From: Anaerolinea sp.
GTDB taxonomy: Bacteria > Chloroflexota > Anaerolineae > Anaerolineales > Villigracilaceae
NCBI GenBank assembly: GCA_020723805.1
Contig: DYID01000014.1
Span: 1,159 to 65,158, forward strand
Length of the DNA: 64,000 nucleotides
Reading direction: 5' to 3'
Made by a program: the position numbers and the translations under genes. The notes under the pieces are model-generated. The model was given only the letters and a program-made list of their open reading frames with translations, was not told the origin of the DNA and searched no databases. Below, in pieces: positions 1 through 7,850 of this stretch (position 1 is its first letter; the number at the start of each line of letters is the position of its first letter).

Positions 1-1659
1 AAGGTCACCACACCCGAACAGCGCGAAGCCGTCGAAGCGTACAAGGCGCAAGCCGCGCGTCAATCGGACATCGAACGCGAAGCCGCCGACAAGGAAAAGA
101 CGGGCGTATTCACGGGCGGCTATGCCATCAACCCGGTCAACGGCGCACGCATCCCCATCTGGATTGCCGACTACGTGCTGATGAGTTACGGCACGGGCGC
201 CATCATGGCGGTCCCTGCACACGACGAACGTGACTTCGCTTTTGCCAAAAAGTACAACCTGCCCATCGTCGAGGTGATCCGCCCCGAAGGTCAGGGAGAA
301 GCGGGCGAACTGAAAGAGGCATACACGGGACCCGGCGTCATGGTCAATTCGGGTCCGTTCAACGGGACGAAGGTCAACACCGAAAAGGGACGCAAGAACC
401 CCGGCATCAGCGCAGTGATTGACTGGCTGGAGCAGCAGGGCATCGGCAAAGAGGCAGTCAACTACCGTTACCGCGACTGGCTGATTTCACGTCAACGCTA
501 TTGGGGCGCGCCCATCCCCATGATCTACTGCGAAAAGGACGGCTGGAATCCCGTCCCCGAAGACCAACTGCCCGTACTCCTGCCCGAAGACGTGGAATGG
601 AAACCGACGGGCGAATCGCCGCTGAAATTCCATCCCACCTGGAAGAACACAACCTGTCCCGTGTGCGGCGGTCCCGCCACGCGCGAGACCGACACGATGG
701 ACACCTTCATGTGCTCCTCCTGGTATCACCTGGCGTACCTCTCGCCCTACAACGACAAGGCGCCCTTCGACGAAGCCGAATACAACTACTGGATGCCTGT
801 GGATACCTACACGGGCGGCATCGAACACGCCACCATGCACCTGCTTTACACGCGCTTCTTCCACAAAGCGCTGCGCGACATGGGCATCACCGAAGGCAAC
901 GAGCCGATGATTCAACTGCGCAATCAGGGCATGGTGCTGGCGGAAGACCACAGCAAAATGTCCAAGAGCCGCGGCAACGTCGTTGCCCCCGACCTGCTGG
1001 TGAACAAGTATGGCGCCGATACCGTACGCGCCTATCTGATGTTCTTTGCCCGCTGGGAGATGGGCGCCCCCTGGGACTCGCAAGGCATCGAAGGGACCGC
1101 CCGCTGGATGCGCCGCGTCTGGACCCTGTTCACGGATCCGACTCCGCCGAAAACGGATCCTGCCTACGACGGGCGTCACCTGCGCCGACGCGTTCACCAG
1201 ACCCTCAAGCGCGTCACGCACGACTTCGAGAACTTCGAATTCAACACCATCATCTCCTCGCTAATGGAACTGCTGAACGAGATGTACAAGGCGCGCGAAG
1301 CGGGAGCGGTTGGAACCCCCGCCTGGGAGGAAGCGACCGAAATCTACCTGAAAATGCTGGCGCCCGTCGCGCCGCACATCGCCGAGGAACTGTGGACGAA
1401 TCACTTGGGCAAGCCGTATTCGATCCATCAGCAACTGTGGCCCCAGGTGGACGAGGAAGCCGCCAAAGAGGACATGATCGAACTGCCGGTGCAGGTCAAT
1501 GGCAAAGTGCGCGACAGGATCACGGTCCCGGCGGATGCGAACGAGGAAACCATCAAATCCGCTGCGCTGGCTTCGGCAGTGGTCCAGAAGTATCTGGAGG
1601 GCAAAGAGCCGAAGAAAGTCATCGTGGCGAATAAGCGGCTGGTCAGCGTGGTGGTGTAA
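1..1659 (+). CDS. leuS: Leucyl-tRNA synthetase, C-terminal part (5' end outside window)
   Basis: Class I aminoacyl-tRNA synthetase that charges tRNA-Leu. The frame is open from base 1, so the gene begins upstream; 552 residues are present. The visible part starts in the CP1 editing domain (GTGAIMAVPAHDERD signature near residues 62-76), then the catalytic-core return, a zinc-ribbon-like CPVCGG segment, the KMSKS loop (KMSKSRGN, about bases 957-980), the anticodon-binding helical bundle and the short C-terminal domain (VNGKVRD). All are typical of bacterial LeuRS and no frameshift is seen. It ends in front of a strong hairpin terminator and has no operon partner downstream on this strand. Confidence 0.98.
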   Translation, partial: KVTTPEQREAVEAYKAQAARQSDIEREAADKEKTGVFTGGYAINPVNGARIPIWIADYVLMSYGTGAIMAVPAHDERDFAFAKKYNLPIVEVIRPEGQGEAGELKEAYTGPGVMVNSGPFNGTKVNTEKGRKNPGISAVIDWLEQQGIGKEAVNYRYRDWLISRQRYWGAPIPMIYCEKDGWNPVPEDQLPVLLPEDVEWKPTGESPLKFHPTWKNTTCPVCGGPATRETDTMDTFMCSSWYHLAYLSPYNDKAPFDEAEYNYWMPVDTYTGGIEHATMHLLYTRFFHKALRDMGITEGNEPMIQLRNQGMVLAEDHSKMSKSRGNVVAPDLLVNKYGADTVRAYLMFFARWEMGAPWDSQGIEGTARWMRRVWTLFTDPTPPKTDPAYDGRHLRRRVHQTLKRVTHDFENFEFNTIISSLMELLNEMYKAREAGAVGTPAWEEATEIYLKMLAPVAPHIAEELWTNHLGKPYSIHQQLWPQVDEEAAKEDMIELPVQVNGKVRDRITVPADANEETIKSAALASAVVQKYLEGKEPKKVIVANKRLVSVVV

Positions 1660-1674
1660 CCGCCGTTTGCGAAA

Positions 1675-1727
1675 ACAGACCTCCCTGCGGGCAGGCGCTC
1701 GCGCAAGCGCTCGCAGGGAGGTTTTCA
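1675..1727. terminator. Bidirectional intrinsic terminator between leuS and the minus-strand kinase
   Basis: An 11-bp perfect inverted repeat (ACCTCCCTGCG at 1679-1689, CGCAGGGAGGT at 1712-1722) encloses a second inverted repeat and is followed by TTTT on the + strand. On the - strand CTGTTTTC follows the stem. It lies between the convergent ends of leuS and the gene ending at 1758, so it can serve both. Confidence 0.85.
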
Positions 1728-1757
1728 TTTGCGCCCAAAAATTCAGGCGTATCGGCT

Positions 1758-2570
1758 TTATCTTGGAAGGGTGACGGTCAGTGTCCAGCCATCATCGGTT
1801 TCCTGCGGCTCGTCCATTTGCCCGCCATGCAGTTTGACCAGCGAGGCGAGGATGAAGCCCAGCATGGCGCTGTCCATTTCGAATTTGTCGGCGGATTTCT
1901 TGCCGAAACTTTGAGCGCGGATTTTTAATTCAGCGTTGGTGTCGCTTGCTGAAAGTGAAACCGTTCCCTCGGTCAGGCGCAGTGAGGCGAAGGTGAGCAG
2001 GTGAGCAATGATTTGCCGCAGTTGTGCCTTGTCCACGTTGAAAAGGGGAGCGGTCAAATGGTTCTCGATGTTCAGCGGTTTGGATGGATTTTGGGTTTTC
2101 CAGCGGTGGGTTGCCTCTGTGATGATTTCCATGATGTCCGCCTCTTCACGCGCCAGTTGTGTCTGTCCGTTGTTCAGGCGGGCGATTTCCACCAGGTAGC
2201 CAATCAACGCCAGCATGCGTTGACCGGCGGTGAAGACGGTAGCGAGGTCTTTTTCCTGCGTCTCGTTGATGGGACCGTCAATGCCCTTGAGTACCACCTT
2301 GCTGAAGCCGATGATGGAATTGAGCGGGGTTTTCAGGTCGTGCGATGCCCAGGAGAGGAAATCATCGAGGTCGAAGCGACCCGCCTGCCCGCGGCTCCAG
2401 ATCAACGGCTCGATGACTTTGGGGTCGCCAGCCAGTTCTCCCGCCTGCTTCTCGTTCAACTTGTGAAGTTGATACAGGCGAATCGCCAGTTCCCTTTTGG
2501 CATCTTGCGGCGTGAGGTTTGCCGCCTGCAATAGTTCTGTCGGGATTTCGAGAATGGTCATGTCCATCAT
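1758..2570 (-). CDS. UPF0175-like domain fused to a degenerate sensor histidine kinase
   Basis: A 270-residue cytoplasmic protein. Residues 4-55 resemble the small UPF0175 family (IPTELLQAANL, then ELAIRLYQLHKL and AGELAG). Residues 70-140 form a HisKA dimerisation domain with an intact H-box (SHDLKTPLNSIIGF, His77). The remaining part occupies the ATPase-domain position, but the N-box lacks its asparagine (AHLLTFASLRL) and no DxGxG or GxG lid motif is visible, so ATP binding looks doubtful. There is no transmembrane segment and no adjacent response regulator. The start was chosen at the ATG after CAGGCAAGGG; an ATG nine bases later is also possible. A TATACT -10-like box lies at 2602-2607 on the - strand. 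The domain assignment for the N-terminus is by eye. Confidence 0.7.
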   Translation of the reverse strand: MMDMTILEIPTELLQAANLTPQDAKRELAIRLYQLHKLNEKQAGELAGDPKVIEPLIWSRGQAGRFDLDDFLSWASHDLKTPLNSIIGFSKVVLKGIDGPINETQEKDLATVFTAGQRMLALIGYLVEIARLNNGQTQLAREEADIMEIITEATHRWKTQNPSKPLNIENHLTAPLFNVDKAQLRQIIAHLLTFASLRLTEGTVSLSASDTNAELKIRAQSFGKKSADKFEMDSAMLGFILASLVKLHGGQMDEPQETDDGWTLTVTLPR

Positions 2571-2862
2571 GCCCTTGCCTGTTTTTCTGAATGATAAATA
2601 GAGTATAGCATAGGGCGTAAGGTGAAGAAATGTACAATGCGTCACCAAGGCATATTTGGGAGAAGAAAAACATTACAGTGTAAAGTTCGACACGAGAGAG
2701 CGTATCTAACATTGTAGTGTGGCGGGCGTTAGAAAATGTGCGCTACATCTTGCCCTCTAAGGTTAGGAGAGTGAAACTCGGATGGAATCTGCCGGTCGTT
2801 CCGCTCGTAATGTGTCCATTTTTCAAAAAATCTTATATCGAACTTACATTTATGTGCAATTC
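2571..2862. other. Intergenic region, no gene seen
   Basis: About 290 bases with no convincing coding sequence or RNA. From about 2810 it becomes distinctly AT-rich, unlike the GC-rich surroundings, and leads into the small AT-rich open frame that follows. Confidence 0.5.
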
Positions 2863-3069
2863 TCAAGTTTTTTTTCTACCAAAATGTTCTATAACAAATA
2901 ATATTGACAAAACTATGCCTGATGGTACAAGAAATAACAATAATATTCTTCCGAAATAAATAACGATATTTTGTAAGCTCATATCTTCTATAAAAAGAAA
3001 TACCCCAAGAACGAGAAATAACATGGATAAGAATATAAATGACGTAACTCGCCTTACGTGTTTCACCAT
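2863..3069 (-). CDS. Small two-helix membrane protein, hypothetical
   Basis: An open frame of 68 residues with a basic N-terminus (MVKHVRR) and two hydrophobic helices (about residues 9-26 and 35-60), ending in a basic tail (EHFGRKKT). The topology, basic ends out of the membrane and hydrophobic middle, suggests a real inner-membrane peptide. Its AT-rich DNA is unlike neighbouring genes, which may mean horizontal acquisition or a decayed gene. No family was recognised. Chance occurrence in AT-rich DNA cannot be excluded. Confidence 0.4.
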   Translation of the reverse strand: MVKHVRRVTSFIFLSMLFLVLGVFLFIEDMSLQNIVIYFGRILLLFLVPSGIVLSILFVIEHFGRKKT

Positions 3070-3110
3070 GGCAAAATTTCCCTGTTTATTTGATTAATTT
3101 GAGTCTTGCC

Positions 3111-3237
3111 TATTATTGCAGCGCAAGGTCGGCTCAAACGGTTGTGAATCCACTAATCTACACTAATCTTCACGAAAAATTAGCGATGATTGGCGCAGAT
3201 TAGTGGATGCTCCTCTCGACTTTGCGCTGTAATACTA
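3111..3237. repeat. Nested inverted-repeat element (MITE-like)
   Basis: Imperfect 18-bp outer inverted repeats (ATTGCAGCGCAAGGTCGG at 3115-3132 and CGACTTTGCGCTGTAATA at 3217-3234) enclose a perfect 10-bp inner pair (CCACTAATCT at 3150-3159, AGATTAGTGG at 3197-3206). It sits just downstream of the CAP gene ending at 3261 and could act as its terminator. The inner vocabulary resembles the repeats at 9373 and 60821. Confidence 0.65.
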
Positions 3238-3260
3238 TTGAAACCGAACAATCTAAACTC

Positions 3261-4277
3261 TTACGGTCCTCCCATATCCACCGTCCAGTAACCGCCATAG
3301 GAGCTGAACTTATTATAGACGTACCCGACGCCGATCTCGGTCACGCGCGAGTTGAGCACGGCCTCCCAGTGCGCCGGGTCGCTGCGCCATTGGTTCATCG
3401 CGTCCTGCGGCAAGCCGATGGCGATGATTTCGAGGTAATAGGGGTTGGTGTAGCCGGCGTTGCGTAGGCGGTCGCCGATCCATGAGCCGTCCGAGCCGCT
3501 GTGACGGAGGAAGTCGTTGCACGCCATATCGAGGCTGTGACCCTGGGCGGCGGCGGTCAACTGGGGGTTGACGGTCAGGGCGGGGCGCCCCACCTCGGCG
3601 CGCGCCTGATTGATGAGTTCGATCAACTGCTGGACGTATCCCTCGTTGACGGTGTAGGTGCAATTGCCAACTTGCGACACGATGGGCGTCCCTGCCATGT
3701 TTGCGGCGCCTCCCATCCCGACCACCACCTGCACCCAGAAAATGGACTCAGTTCCCATTGGCACTGTTTTGCCCTCTGCGTTCAACAGCCTGAAGTTGCC
3801 GCGATAGATTTTTTCAGCGGAGGGAGCGGTCAGTTGTACAGAGACTTCCACCGTGGCTTTGGCGGGAGTCTCCGGCACGGGGACGGAGTCGGGTGCGCCC
3901 ATGCGGTCACCGTCCACGAAGGCGACGGTGTATCCGCTCCAGGTGCAGGTGCCGGTGTTTTGCAGTTTCCAGGTCTTGGTGAAGGTCTCGCCGGCGTTGA
4001 CGCGCGTGTTATCTGGATAGGTAACGTCTTCGACGAGGATGGCGCTGTCACGGCAGGAGGCGGGGGAGGAGGCGAGGGCTGTCCCTGTGACGGCGGCTTC
4101 GGGCGTGGAGGTGGGGGGAATCCGCGTCGGCACCACCAAAGCCGGTTTGGTCGGCGGCAGAGTCGAGGTCACGAAGAGAGGCGGGGCGGGCGTCTGCGTG
4201 GGCAGAGCCTCCGTGGAAACCTTCAAGCATGAGGTTAAGGTCAGGAGGATGAGCAGGAAGAGCCGGTTCTTTTTCAT
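3261..4277 (-). CDS. Lipoprotein with N_BRCA1_IG-type Ig-like domain and C-terminal CAP domain
   Basis: A 338-residue exported protein. A signal peptide with lipobox LTSC (start MKKNRLFLL) leads to a Pro/Thr-rich linker, then an Ig-like domain (about 75-190) with the family hallmarks: VxDVTYPDNTRVNAGETF, TKTWKLQNTGTCTW and YRGNFRLLN. A CAP (CRISP/PR-1-like) domain follows (about 205-338, LIELINQARAEVGRPAL ... GHSLDMACNDFLRHSGSDGS). The cysteines in NCTYTV and DMACND could pair. Its CAP domain lacks the usual SENV stretch found in the paralogue next door. Substrate unknown. The upstream in-frame extension has no signal peptide and was not used. It is probably co-expressed with its upstream neighbour, which has the same architecture. 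Confidence 0.9.
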   Translation of the reverse strand: MKKNRLFLLILLTLTSCLKVSTEALPTQTPAPPLFVTSTLPPTKPALVVPTRIPPTSTPEAAVTGTALASSPASCRDSAILVEDVTYPDNTRVNAGETFTKTWKLQNTGTCTWSGYTVAFVDGDRMGAPDSVPVPETPAKATVEVSVQLTAPSAEKIYRGNFRLLNAEGKTVPMGTESIFWVQVVVGMGGAANMAGTPIVSQVGNCTYTVNEGYVQQLIELINQARAEVGRPALTVNPQLTAAAQGHSLDMACNDFLRHSGSDGSWIGDRLRNAGYTNPYYLEIIAIGLPQDAMNQWRSDPAHWEAVLNSRVTEIGVGYVYNKFSSYGGYWTVDMGGP

Positions 4278-4335
4278 GAAGCGTTTGGTATGACAGCGCG
4301 AGGTCCGACGCTGGAGAGCGTCTTTTACGTTGTGG

Positions 4336-5421
4336 TCATGGTTTGGCAAGCACCAAGACGTAATAGCCGTAGCCGTTGTAGAAGGCATAGCCGACGCCGA
4401 TTTCGGTATAGGTGGTGCTGAGCAGGTTCTGATTGTGGCGGGGATCGGTGGTGTCGGTCTTCCACCAGTTGATCACGCCGGCGCCATCCAGCGGCGGATT
4501 GCTGCCATAGACGTTTTCGCTGACCGATGAGGCAGCGTAGCCGGTATCTGCGACACGGGTTTGCGGGGTGGAGCCGTCGGTGCCGGTGTGGGTGAAGAAG
4601 TTGTTGCAAGCCATGTCGTTGGCATGACGCTGCGCCGCGCGGACGAGCAGGGTGTTCACGGTGTAGGCAGGCAGGTTGTTCTGGGCGCGGTAGGCGTTGA
4701 TGGCGGCGATGGCGTCGGTCAGTTTGAAGACATCGGTGGTGAAGGAACAGGAGGCAGTGCCTGCGCCGGAACCGGCTGGCGGTGTGACGCCCGCCGCAGT
4801 GGTGGGAGAGGCGCCGGCAGTGGGGGAGGGACCGGCGGTGACGGTCGCCGCGCTGGTGGGGGCGGCGGTGTTTTCCACTTTGATGATGAGCCACAAGCGG
4901 GAGTCTTCGTCAATCGAAATGATCAGCCCTTGCGGATTTTTGATGACGAAGTTGCCGCGATAGGTGCCGGGGCTGGTGGGGGCGGTCAGTTGCACAGAAA
5001 TGTCGAGGGTCTGACCGGGGTAGGTAAGACCCAGCGGCACATCCTGAGCGCCCATGCGGTTCTCGGAGTAATAGGTGAGAACATAATCGTTTGCCCAAAT
5101 GCAAGTGCCGGTGTTGCTAATGCGCCAAGTCTTGGTGAAGGTTTCACCGGCGTTGATAACGGTGTTATCGGGGATGGTGACATCTGCGACGAAGGATGCT
5201 TTGTTGGTGCAGTTGGGGTCGTTGGTGGGGCGGGCGGCGGGCGTGTCGGTGACGGGCGTTGCCGACGTTTCCGTCACTTGGGGCGGCGGCGTGAGCGAGG
5301 ATGTGGGGGGAGGCGGCGTATCGGTGGGAGCAGGCGTAGCGGTAGCGGCAGGAGTCTCTCCGCGGCAGGCGGAAAGGACGAGGGCAAGCAGCAGGATGAG
5401 AGCCGACAATTTTTTCGACAT
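4336..5421 (-). CDS. Lipoprotein with Ig-like (N_BRCA1_IG) and CAP domains, second copy
   Basis: A 361-residue paralogue of the gene downstream. It starts MSKKLSALILLLALVLSAC with lipobox LSAC and a GGAGGT ribosome site just before the ATG. Order: signal, Pro/Thr linker, Ig-like domain (about 75-185; DVTIPDNTVINAGETF, TWRISNTGTCIW, TYRGNFVI), a low-complexity Ala/Thr/Pro linker, then a CAP domain (about 240-361) with QRHANDMACNNFFTHTGTDG, SENVYG and TEIGVGYAF. The histidines and glutamate of the CAP cavity are retained, more canonical than in its neighbour. Location is predicted to be the outer face of the cytoplasmic membrane. Role unknown; possibilities are envelope binding or proteolysis-like functions seen in some CAP proteins. 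Confidence 0.9.
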   Translation of the reverse strand: MSKKLSALILLLALVLSACRGETPAATATPAPTDTPPPPTSSLTPPPQVTETSATPVTDTPAARPTNDPNCTNKASFVADVTIPDNTVINAGETFTKTWRISNTGTCIWANDYVLTYYSENRMGAQDVPLGLTYPGQTLDISVQLTAPTSPGTYRGNFVIKNPQGLIISIDEDSRLWLIIKVENTAAPTSAATVTAGPSPTAGASPTTAAGVTPPAGSGAGTASCSFTTDVFKLTDAIAAINAYRAQNNLPAYTVNTLLVRAAQRHANDMACNNFFTHTGTDGSTPQTRVADTGYAASSVSENVYGSNPPLDGAGVINWWKTDTTDPRHNQNLLSTTYTEIGVGYAFYNGYGYYVLVLAKP

Positions 5422-5557
5422 TGGAACCTCCTTGTGTCCACAGACGGTTTGCGTGTAGGCAGAAAGGTGTCTGTATTGGATCACAACGGTGATAACGAGA
5501 CGGCGCGTGCAAATGTTCCTCGTCATTATAGCATTCGAGGGGTGATACAATCGCGGC

Positions 5558-6382
5558 ATGGGCACACTCTATCTCGTCGCCACCCCCATCGGCAATCTGG
5601 AAGACATGTCGCCGCGCGCCGTGCGGATTTTGAAAGAGGCGGTTCTCATTGCGGCGGAGGATACGCGTCACACCGGCAAACTGCTCAAACATTTTGGCAT
5701 CGAGACGCCCCTCACCAGTTATTTCGAACATAACAAACTCGCCAAACTGGACTTCATCCTCGAAAAACTTGCCACAGGCGACGTGGCGCTTGTTTCGGAT
5801 GCGGGGACGCCGGCGATCAACGACCCCGGCTACGAACTCGTCCGCGCCGCGCTCGCTTCAGGCTTCGACGTGAAGCCGGTGCCCGGTCCCTCAGCCCCTC
5901 TCGCCGCTCTGACCGTCTCCGGCCTCCCCACCGACTCGTTCCTCTACCTCGGTTATCTGCCGCACAAAGCGAGTGAGCGCCGCAAACTTCTTGGACAAGT
6001 TGCCAACTTGCCCTACACGCTCCTCTTCCTCGAATCACCTTACCGCATCGTTGAATCGCTGGAAGACCTGCTCTCGGTGCTGGGCGACCGCCGCGTTTGT
6101 GTGGCGCGCGAGATGACCAAAATGTTCGAGGAATACTGGCGCGGCACGCTCAGCGGGGCGGCGGCGTATTTCAAGTCACAGCCGGCGAGGGGAGAGTTCA
6201 CGCTGGTGGTGGAGGGAAAGAAGAAGGATGAAAGCGAAAGGTGGACAGAGGAGGAGTTGCTCGCCGCCATTGAAGAGGCATTAACAAGTGAAAAATCCGC
6301 AAAGGACATCTCGACTGAGTTGGCGGAACGAAGCGGGTGGAACAAAAAGGAGATTTACGCGCGCATCAGCCGGAGGAAATGA
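5558..6382 (+). CDS. rsmI: 16S rRNA (cytidine-1402-2'-O)-methyltransferase
   Basis: SAM-dependent tetrapyrrole-methylase-fold enzyme that 2'-O-methylates C1402 of 16S rRNA. The 274 residues match the usual RsmI length. Visible motifs are LYLVATPIGNLEDMSPRA at the N-terminus, AAEDTRHTGKLL, the glycine-rich LVSDAGTPAINDPG and VKPVPGPSAPLAAL. No ribosome site is evident; a TACAAT box at 5546-5551 lies six bases before the ATG, so the transcript may be leaderless. The stop overlaps the start of the next gene by ATGA, indicating translational coupling. Divergent from the CAP lipoprotein pair. Confidence 0.96.
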   Translation: MGTLYLVATPIGNLEDMSPRAVRILKEAVLIAAEDTRHTGKLLKHFGIETPLTSYFEHNKLAKLDFILEKLATGDVALVSDAGTPAINDPGYELVRAALASGFDVKPVPGPSAPLAALTVSGLPTDSFLYLGYLPHKASERRKLLGQVANLPYTLLFLESPYRIVESLEDLLSVLGDRRVCVAREMTKMFEEYWRGTLSGAAAYFKSQPARGEFTLVVEGKKKDESERWTEEELLAAIEEALTSEKSAKDISTELAERSGWNKKEIYARISRRK

Positions 6383-7458
6383 TGGGAACGAGACGCAGGC
6401 GCGTTCGTGAGTTGGGGATTACGCCCGGTGTCTTGCCAACGGGCAGATGGAACGCCATTACAGATGTGAACGGCGTGCGGGTAGGGCAGGTGAGGCTCAT
6501 CGAGGGGGAGGATGTCCGCACGGGCGTCACCGTCATTCTTCCGCATGGCGGAAATATGTTTCAGGACAAAGTGCCGGCGGGAATTGAGGTGGGAAATGGG
6601 TTTGGGAAACTCACGGGCTTCACGCAGGTACAGGAACTGGGCGAAATCGAGACGCCGATCGCGCTGACGAATACGCTGGCGGTCCCTGTGGCGGCAGAGG
6701 CGTTGATTGATTGGACGCTCGCGCAGCAAGGCAACGAGTCAGTGCGGAGCGTGAACCCGATTGTGGGGGAGACGAACGACGGCTGGCTGAACGACATCCG
6801 CGCGCGGGCGGTGACAAAGGCGTCGGTGTTGGCGGCGATTGAATGGGCTGAATCAGGTCCGGTCGAGGAGGGATGCGTCGGCGCGGGGACGGGAACGGTC
6901 TGTTTTGGGTGGAAAGGCGGCATCGGCACAAGTTCGCGCGTCCTGCCCAAGTCGCTGGGCGGGTACACGGTGGGGGCGCTGGTACAGTCCAATTTTGGCG
7001 GCGTCCTGCAAATGGATGGGATTCCTGTAGGGAAAGCGTTGGGTCAATATTATCTGAAGGATGAGTTGGATCGCTCTGCCGACGGCTCGGTCATGATTGT
7101 GCTGGTGACGGACGCGCCGCTTTCGGACCGAAACCTGCGCCGCCTGGCAAAGCGCGGACTGGCTGGCTTGGCGCGGACGGGTGCATCCATGAGCAACGGT
7201 TCGGGGGATTATGTGATTGCGTTTTCGGCGGCTGAGGAGGCGCGGCGAACGACGGCGCGGCGAACCCGTGTATGGGCATACCCCGAAGTGGCGAATGAGC
7301 AGATGTCGCCTTTGTTTCAAGCCGCCATCGAAGCGACGGAGGAGGCGATTTACAATTCGTTGTGCATGGCGGAGACGATGACGGGGTTTCGCGGGAGGAC
7401 CGTCCGCGCCCTGCCGCTGGATGATTTGGAGCGGCTGACTCGCAGATATAAACTATAA
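6379..7458 (+). CDS. S58-family (DmpA/BapA) aminopeptidase
   Basis: An N-terminal-nucleophile hydrolase of the P1/DmpA family (359 residues), which self-cleaves and then releases N-terminal D-, L- or beta-amino acids. The cleavage site and nucleophile are visible as DGS followed by VMIVLVTDAPL, with Ser237. Upstream family motifs include GITPG, NAITDVNGVRVGQ, NDGWLND and GAGTGTVCFGWKGGIGTSSR. The start ATG at 6379 overlaps the rsmI stop (ATGA) and is preceded by GGAGGA; a second ATG follows immediately. No signal peptide, so it is probably cytoplasmic. Substrate not predictable from sequence. Confidence 0.92.
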   Translation: MMGTRRRRVRELGITPGVLPTGRWNAITDVNGVRVGQVRLIEGEDVRTGVTVILPHGGNMFQDKVPAGIEVGNGFGKLTGFTQVQELGEIETPIALTNTLAVPVAAEALIDWTLAQQGNESVRSVNPIVGETNDGWLNDIRARAVTKASVLAAIEWAESGPVEEGCVGAGTGTVCFGWKGGIGTSSRVLPKSLGGYTVGALVQSNFGGVLQMDGIPVGKALGQYYLKDELDRSADGSVMIVLVTDAPLSDRNLRRLAKRGLAGLARTGASMSNGSGDYVIAFSAAEEARRTTARRTRVWAYPEVANEQMSPLFQAAIEATEEAIYNSLCMAETMTGFRGRTVRALPLDDLERLTRRYKL

Positions 7459-7497
7459 TGGGGTGACTTGATGAGGCTGACGCCTTGTCAGATCATC
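7454..7497 (+). promoter_or_regulatory. -10-like box and 5' leader hairpin ahead of the small membrane gene
   Basis: TATAAT at 7454-7459 overlaps the preceding stop. Downstream an inverted repeat (GATGA...CTGAC at 7470-7481 with GTCAG...TCATC at 7487-7497) would fold near the 5' end of the transcript, just before the GGAGG site at about 7500. No good -35 was found at normal spacing, so this is tentative. Confidence 0.35.
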
Positions 7498-7509
7498 CCT
7501 GGAGGAAAA

Positions 7510-7833
7510 ATGTCAAAACAAGATAAGTTCGGTTTCATCTTCAGCAATGAAGACGGCGTGATGCGGGCTGCCGCGATTGCCAATGTCACATCCTGGTTGG
7601 TTCTTTTGGTGTTCGTAGCGACCTTTGTTACGAATTTCTGGCCCCTGTTCGATGGAACGGTTCCATTTTCGGAGTTGTTCAACCAGCCCACATCCCTGGT
7701 CAATGTGTTTTATATCTTGATCATGGGTGTTGTGTATTTTAGTGTCTTGCAGGGCGTTTCGCGTTTGCTTCATTTGGGTCTTGATATCTACTATTCGCTG
7801 TATCCCGATGAGGATGAAACTGAAGCGAAATAA
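7510..7833 (+). CDS. Small integral membrane protein, hypothetical
   Basis: A 107-residue protein with two clear membrane helices (about residues 27-48 and 66-87), a short hydrophilic N-terminus (MSKQDKFGFIFSNEDG) and an acidic C-terminal tail (YPDEDETEAK). GGAGG seven bases before the chosen ATG supports this start rather than the earlier in-frame ATG. It lies 17 bases before the S10 peptidase gene and is likely co-transcribed with it. No enzymatic motif; family not recognised. Confidence 0.75.
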   Translation: MSKQDKFGFIFSNEDGVMRAAAIANVTSWLVLLVFVATFVTNFWPLFDGTVPFSELFNQPTSLVNVFYILIMGVVYFSVLQGVSRLLHLGLDIYYSLYPDEDETEAK

Positions 7834-7850
7834 CAAATAAGGAGTGAAAC

